Source: an uncultured Coriobacteriaceae bacterium (lineage in GTDB: Bacteria > Actinomycetota > Coriobacteriia > Coriobacteriales > Atopobiaceae). Taken from it: 64,000 nt of DNA. The position numbers and the translations under genes were made by a program. The notes below the pieces were generated by a model, which did no database searches, was not told where the DNA came from, and saw only the letters and a list, made by a program, of their open reading frames with translations. Shown here piece by piece: positions 58,436 to 64,000 of the stretch; the stretch's first letter is position 1, and each line of letters starts with the position of its first letter. The stretch spans positions 1-64,000 of the forward strand of contig CADAQM010000015.1 of the NCBI GenBank assembly GCA_902790135.1. Direction: 5' to 3'.

Positions 58436-58564
58436 AGGACGTGCGGCAAGCGCGCTTGGCCGAAACGCACACCTGCCTGTAACATGCCCTACCTGCGCAC
58501 ACAGTACAATTGTGGGCGGTCTTGTGGCAGGGCGCCACGGCGCCCCATACAGAGGAACAGGCGT

Positions 58565-59707
<1,143 letters not shown>

Positions 59708-59708
59708 G

Positions 59709-60602
59709 ATGAACACCCGAAGCATGAAGGGCTGGCTCTACCTGATACCAGCCATGGCCTTCCTTGGCGTCTTCGTGGTCTATCCGCTCTTTGACGTCAT
59801 CGTCTACTCGTTCGAGGAGGGCTACAACTCTGCCTCGCAGACCTTCTTTGGCACGGGCATCTACAACTTCCAGTACGTCCTGCGCGACCCGTACTTCATC
59901 CAGGCGCTCAAGAACACCTTCATCCTGGTCATCGTCACGGTGCCGCTCTCGACGCTGCTGGCCCTGCTCATATCGGTGGGCCTCAGCTCCATCAAGAAGC
60001 TGCAGGAGCTCTACCAAACGATCTTCTTCCTGCCGTACGTAACCAACACGCTGGCCGTTGGCCTGGTCTTTATGATCCTCTTCCAGAAGACCCCCTACAC
60101 CGACGGTTTCGTCAACCAGATCATCCACTTCTTTGGCGGCAGCACGGTCGACTTCATCGACGGACCGTACTGGGCCAAGATGACCGTCATGTGCATCTAC
60201 ACCATCTGGGTGGTCATGCCCTTCAAGATCCTGATTCTCACCAGCGCACTGGCGTCGGTTAACCCCGACTACTACAAGGCGGCAAAGGTTGATGGCGCCA
60301 GCAGCTGGCGCATCTTCTATAAGATCACGCTCCCCATGATCTCGCCCATGATCTTCTACCTCGTCATCACGGGCTTCATCGGTGCCTTCAAGGCCTACGG
60401 TGACGTGGTCGCCATCTTTGGCACCAACCTCAACGCCGCCGGCATGAACACCATCGTCGGCTACGTGTACGACATGCTCTACGGCGACGGCGGCGGCTAC
60501 CCGTCCTACGCCTCCGCCGCAGCGCTGGTGCTGTTTGCCATCGTGCTGACCATCACCTGCATCAACCTGCTGATTCAGAGAAGGAGCGTGCAGACCTCAT
60601 GA
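59709..60602 (+). CDS. ABC transporter permease, MalF/UgpA type
   Basis: 297 residues from the ATG at 59709 (GGAGGCATAGG before it), one base after the stop of the ATPase gene. Six membrane segments starting WLYLIPAMAFLGVFVVYPLFDVI; the EAA-type loop that meets the ATPase is YKAAKVDGASSWRIFYKITLPMISPMI (~195). It is one half of the membrane channel. Overlaps the next permease by 4 bases. Confidence 0.93.
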   Translation: MNTRSMKGWLYLIPAMAFLGVFVVYPLFDVIVYSFEEGYNSASQTFFGTGIYNFQYVLRDPYFIQALKNTFILVIVTVPLSTLLALLISVGLSSIKKLQELYQTIFFLPYVTNTLAVGLVFMILFQKTPYTDGFVNQIIHFFGGSTVDFIDGPYWAKMTVMCIYTIWVVMPFKILILTSALASVNPDYYKAAKVDGASSWRIFYKITLPMISPMIFYLVITGFIGAFKAYGDVVAIFGTNLNAAGMNTIVGYVYDMLYGDGGGYPSYASAAALVLFAIVLTITCINLLIQRRSVQTS

Positions 60603-61474
60603 GCAACATGACCAAAGACCAGCAGGACCAGGCCAACTTCGAGCGCAGCCGCAAGATCCGCACCGGCATCACCTATGCGCTGCTCACCCTGTGGGCCCTG
60701 ATCGTGCTCTTCCCGTTCTACTGGATGGTCCTGACCTCCATCAAGAGCTATGGCTCCTACAACGCAGAGTACGTGCCGCAGCTCTACACGACCTCGCCCA
60801 CCTTCGAGAACTACACCGAGGCCTTCACCGCCGTGCCGCTCGCGCGCTACTTCATGAACACAGTCATCTTCACCGGCGTCACCACCGCGCTCATGCTGGT
60901 GGTCATCGTGCTGGCGGCCTTCGCGTTCTCGCGCCTCGACTTTGGCGGCAGGGACCTGCTCTTTACCGCGTTCCTCTCGCTGATGATGATCCCCAACGAG
61001 CTGGTCATCATCACCAACTTCGTGACCATCACCAACCTGGGGCTGCGCAACACCTTTACGGGCCTCATCCTGCCCAGCGTCACGTCGGTCTTCTACATCT
61101 ACCTGCTCAAGGAGAACTTCGACCAGATTCCCGACGACCTCTACAAGGCCGCCAAGGTGGACGGCTGCAGCGACTTCAAGTACCTCACCAACGTGATGAT
61201 CCCCATCTGCCGCCCCACCATCGTCACGGTGCTGCTGCTCAAGGTCATCGAGTGCTGGAACTCCTACGTGTGGCCGCGCCTCATCACCGACAACCAGCTC
61301 TACTTCCTGGTTTCCAACGGCATCCAGGAGATCCGCGAGAACGGCTTCGGCCGCGAGAACGTGCCCGCCATGATGGCGGCCGTCGTGGTCATCTCGGTTC
61401 CCCTGATCGTGCTCTTCCTCATCTTCAGAAAGAAGATCATGGAGGGCGTGTCCAGAGGAGGTACGAAGGGCTAA
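60599..61474 (+). CDS. ABC transporter permease, MalG/UgpE type
   Basis: 291 residues, starting with ATGA overlap. Six membrane segments, beginning ITYALLTLWALIVLFPFYWMVLTSIKS; EAA loop YKAAKVDGCSDFKYLTNVMIPICRPTIV; C-terminal VVVISVPLIVLFLIFRKKIMEGVSRGGTKG typical of MalG-type permeases. It is the second half of the channel, with the substrate-binding lipoprotein encoded next (TAATG overlap). Confidence 0.93.
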   Translation: MSNMTKDQQDQANFERSRKIRTGITYALLTLWALIVLFPFYWMVLTSIKSYGSYNAEYVPQLYTTSPTFENYTEAFTAVPLARYFMNTVIFTGVTTALMLVVIVLAAFAFSRLDFGGRDLLFTAFLSLMMIPNELVIITNFVTITNLGLRNTFTGLILPSVTSVFYIYLLKENFDQIPDDLYKAAKVDGCSDFKYLTNVMIPICRPTIVTVLLLKVIECWNSYVWPRLITDNQLYFLVSNGIQEIRENGFGRENVPAMMAAVVVISVPLIVLFLIFRKKIMEGVSRGGTKG

Positions 61475-63099
61475 TGAGCATGAAGAAGCTACATAACACC
61501 CACGCGCGCGGCGTGCGCGCCCTCCCCGCCCTGCTGGTGGCGCTGCTGTGCACCGTCATCCTCGCGGGCTGCCATGGCTCGCAGGGCATGGACGCCTTCG
61601 AGGTGCCCGAGCAGTGGGACGAGAGCCGCACCTACGAGATCACGTTCTGGGCCAAGAACGACACCAACAAGACCCAGACCAAGATCTACGAGAAGGCCAT
61701 CGAGGACTTCGAGAAGCTCTATCCCAACGTCAAGGTCAAGATGCGCCTCTACACCGACTACGGCAAGATTTACAACGACGTCATCACCAACATCTCCACC
61801 AACACGACGCCCAACGTCTGCATCACCTACCCGGACCACATCGCCACCTACATGACCGGCGTCAACACCGTGGTGCCGCTGGACGGGCTCTTTGCCGACG
61901 CGAAGTACGGCCTAGGCGGCTCCGAGGTGAAGTTCCAGGGACCCACCACCGAGCAGATCATCCCGGAGTTCCTCTCCGAGTGTGTGCTGGGCGACGAGCA
62001 CTACGCCATCCCCTACATGCGCTCCACCGAGATCTGTTACGTCAACAAGACCTACGTGGAGAAGCTCGGCTTCGAGCTGCCTGACGTGCTCACCTGGGAC
62101 TTCATCTGGGAGGTCTCCGAGGCTGCCACCGCAAAGAACGCCGATGGCACCTACAAGGTCAACGGCCAGAAGGTGCTCATCCCCTTCATCGACAAGTCCA
62201 CCGACAACATGATGATCCAGATGCTCAAGCAGCGCGGCGCAGGCTACTCCACCGCCGAGGGCGACATCGAGATCTTCAACGACGACACGCGCGAGATCCT
62301 GACTACCGTGGGCGAGCACGCCAAGTCCGGCGCGTTCTCCACCTTCAAGATCAGCGGCTACCCGGCCAACTTCCTCAACGCCGGCCAGTGCATCTTTGCC
62401 ATCGACTCGTCGGCCGGCTCCACCTGGATGGGCTCGGATGCTCCGCTCGTGGACATCTCGCCCGACAAGCTCGTGCAGTTCGAGACCGCCGTGCGCATGG
62501 TCCCGCAGTACGACGTCGACAACCCCCAGATGATCAGCCAGGGCCCGTCAATCTGCATCTTCAACAAGGCCGACTCGCAGGAGGTGCTCGCCTCCTGGCT
62601 GTTTGCCCAGTACCTGCTGACCAACGACGTGCAGATCGCCTACGCCGAGACCGAGGGCTACGCGCCTGTCACCTCGCTGGCCCAGGACTCCGCTGAGTAC
62701 CAGGACTACCTCGCGCAGTCGGGCAAGGACAACGACGTGCACTACAGCGTCAAGATCGACGCCACCAAGATCCTGCTCGAGAACGCCGAGAACACCTTCG
62801 TGACTCCGGTCTTCAACGGCTCCGCCTCGCTGCGCGACGCTGCGGGCCAGCTCATCGAGAACGTGAGCAAGGCGGTCAAGCGCAAGCAGACCATCAACGA
62901 CACGTACCTCGACGGGCTCTTTGACGACGTGCTCGCCCTCTACCACCTCGACCAGCTCGGCGGTGGCGTGGCGGGCGACACCGAGTCGCTCGGTCCGCTG
63001 CCGCGCGCATCCAAGATCCTGATCGGTGCCCTTATCGTGGCTTGGATCGGCATCATCGCCGTGGCCATCCACGACAAGCTCCAGGAGCGCGATTCCTAG
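61474..63099 (+). CDS. Sugar ABC transporter solute-binding lipoprotein with a C-terminal membrane helix
   Basis: 541 residues from the ATG at 61474, joined by TAATG to the permease gene. A signal peptide and lipobox LAGC at ~31-34 anchor it. The binding-protein core (FWAKNDTNKTQTKIYEKAIEDFEKLYPNVKVKM; YDVDNPQMISQGPSICIFNKA) is of the family 1 extracellular binding proteins. Unlike usual members it ends with a clear membrane helix (ASKILIGALIVAWIGIIAVAI, ~515-535) and a basic tail, giving two anchors. A strong hairpin terminator follows. Confidence 0.88.
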   Translation: MSMKKLHNTHARGVRALPALLVALLCTVILAGCHGSQGMDAFEVPEQWDESRTYEITFWAKNDTNKTQTKIYEKAIEDFEKLYPNVKVKMRLYTDYGKIYNDVITNISTNTTPNVCITYPDHIATYMTGVNTVVPLDGLFADAKYGLGGSEVKFQGPTTEQIIPEFLSECVLGDEHYAIPYMRSTEICYVNKTYVEKLGFELPDVLTWDFIWEVSEAATAKNADGTYKVNGQKVLIPFIDKSTDNMMIQMLKQRGAGYSTAEGDIEIFNDDTREILTTVGEHAKSGAFSTFKISGYPANFLNAGQCIFAIDSSAGSTWMGSDAPLVDISPDKLVQFETAVRMVPQYDVDNPQMISQGPSICIFNKADSQEVLASWLFAQYLLTNDVQIAYAETEGYAPVTSLAQDSAEYQDYLAQSGKDNDVHYSVKIDATKILLENAENTFVTPVFNGSASLRDAAGQLIENVSKAVKRKQTINDTYLDGLFDDVLALYHLDQLGGGVAGDTESLGPLPRASKILIGALIVAWIGIIAVAIHDKLQERDS

Positions 63100-63107
63100 T
63101 GCCACAC

Positions 63108-63144
63108 GCTGCGGAAAAGGGGGCGCATTCCCCTTTTCCGCAGC
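63108..63144 (+). terminator. Terminator of the ABC transporter operon
   Basis: GCTGCGGAAAAGGGG (63108-63122) and CCCCTTTTCCGCAGC (63130-63144) form a perfect 15-bp stem with a 7-base loop. Related in style to the other GGGG-loop-CCCC intergenic hairpins. A -10 TATAAT for the next gene lies at 63175-63180. Confidence 0.8.
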
Positions 63145-63222
63145 TCTGTTGCCTAGTTGCAAAACGAGGTGACATATAATGGGCACGCGTTGCTTTGTAA
63201 ACCCAATTAAAGGGAGAGACAT

Positions 63223-64000
63223 ATGACTAAGGACATGCTCACGAGAAGGACCTTCCTCGGTGCGGCAGCTGGCGCCTCCATGCTCGCACTCGCTGCCTGC
63301 GGTGGCTCCAACAACGGTGGCGGCGACGCTCCTGCGGCCGCTGCTGGCGACGGCACCGACCCCAAGGGCGACGGCGTCATGACCTACGCCGACTACATGG
63401 CTGCCGCCGTCGACGACGAGGTCGTCGTCGAGTGCTTCGTCCAGGACACCCAGTCCTGGTGGGAGGACCAGATCACCATCTATGCCGCCGACGCCGACGG
63501 TGCGTACTTCATCTACAACGCGGCCTGCTCCGAGGAGGACTCCGCCAAGCTGGTCCCTGGTCAGAAGATCAAGGTCTCCGGCTACAAGGCCGAGTGGTCC
63601 GGCGAGTTCGAGATCACCGAGGGCACCATCGAGTTCGAGGACGGCAGCACCTTCATCTCCGAGCCCGTCGACGTCACCGACCTGCTCGGCACTGATGAGC
63701 TCATCGACCATCAGAACCAGCGCGTCTCCTTCACCGGCATGACCGTCGAGCCGTCCATCGACCCCGACGGCAAAGAGGTTGCCTACCTGTTCAACTGGGA
63801 TGGCTCCGGCGCCGCTGGCGACGACCTGTACTTCAACGTCTCCAAGGACGGCGAGACCTACAGCTTCACCGTCGAGTCCTACCTCACCGGCGAGGACACC
63901 GACGTCTACAAGGCCGTCCAGGCCCTGGAGATCGGCCAGGTCGTCAACATGACCGGCTACCTCTACTGGTACGAGGGCGCCAACCCGCACATCATCAGCG
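63223..64000 (+). CDS. Tat/lipoprotein-type secreted protein, truncated by the window end
   Basis: At least 259 residues, no stop before the edge. The N-terminus MTKDMLTRRTFLGAAAGASMLALAACGGSN has an RRTFLG twin-arginine-like motif and a lipobox LAAC, so it is exported and lipid-anchored. A short Gly/Ala linker follows; then strand-rich repeats (EVVVECFVQDTQSWWEDQITIYAADADGAYFIYN; QRVSFTGMTVEP) that look like OB-fold domains. Function unknown. AAGGGAGAG precedes the ATG. Confidence 0.82.
   Translation, partial: MTKDMLTRRTFLGAAAGASMLALAACGGSNNGGGDAPAAAAGDGTDPKGDGVMTYADYMAAAVDDEVVVECFVQDTQSWWEDQITIYAADADGAYFIYNAACSEEDSAKLVPGQKIKVSGYKAEWSGEFEITEGTIEFEDGSTFISEPVDVTDLLGTDELIDHQNQRVSFTGMTVEPSIDPDGKEVAYLFNWDGSGAAGDDLYFNVSKDGETYSFTVESYLTGEDTDVYKAVQALEIGQVVNMTGYLYWYEGANPHIIS

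Noticed and set aside
60691..61473. Long upstream extension of the solute-binding protein frame
   Set aside because: It overlaps the second permease in another frame; the ATG at 61474 with lipoprotein signal is the natural start.

Overview
The window is about 64 kb of GC-rich (roughly 60-62% by eye) bacterial chromosome. It is densely coded on both strands and shows no tRNA, rRNA or CRISPR signature. Gene content points to a strictly anaerobic actinobacterium of the Coriobacteriia, most like the Atopobiaceae/Olsenella group: a HydABC-type [FeFe] hydrogenase operon, class III (oxygen-sensitive) ribonucleotide reductase, split transketolase, a T-box-controlled trp operon, a HelD-type helicase, PadR/DUF1700 and DUF4342 proteins. 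The taxon is an inference from these families, not a search result.

Layout. 1-4.6 kb: ArsR-DUF2087 regulator with a partner gene, a CPBP membrane protease, asparaginase plus HAD phosphatase, and a DUF4342 protein, all minus strand. 4.7-9.8 kb: minus-strand trpDCFBA behind a T-box leader, with no trpE or trpG. 9.9-20.7 kb: ion channel, macro-domain/HTH protein, TrmB, EngB, two-subunit transketolase, a small EF-hand protein, HelD and several unknown proteins. 21.0-27.3 kb: a defence island (DUF4238 protein, AbiH, PstI/BsuBI-like endonuclease and adenine methyltransferase) that has landed inside a metallophosphoesterase gene; the two halves of that gene remain at either side. 27.4-43.5 kb: housekeeping and accessory genes (PPOX, DUF1275, MATE, clostripain-type lipoprotein, UvrA-like ATPase, AroD-AroE fusion, NADP isocitrate dehydrogenase, OhrR-type MarR, dCMP deaminase, TIGR00300 protein, PadR-DUF1700). 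43.7-51.9 kb: hydrogenase operon with HydC, HydB, HydA and an inner cassette of DRTGG, HATPase, PHP and sensor-hydrogenase-like genes. 52-57 kb: Ldh2-type dehydrogenase and the nrdD/nrdG region. 57.2-64 kb: an AAA ATPase bracketed by hairpins, a complete sugar-type ABC transporter and the start of a lipoprotein.

How the genes work together. HydABC would couple NADH and ferredoxin oxidation to H2 formation during fermentation; the neighbouring cassette looks like a redox or H2 sensing and signalling module. NrdD, a separately encoded glycyl-radical domain and NrdG make deoxynucleotides without oxygen, and both nrdD pieces carry their own tandem NrdR-like boxes. The trp genes would turn anthranilate into tryptophan under tRNA-Trp control.

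Most notable points: the gene-splitting defence island with a translationally coupled AbiH-DUF4238 pair; the split NrdD whose radical domain is a 64-residue gene; damage or assembly error in hydA (frameshift plus a 48-bp tandem duplication) and hydB (missing FMN-site segment); three promoters each overlapped by a perfect palindrome; and recurring GGGG-loop-CCCC intergenic hairpins.
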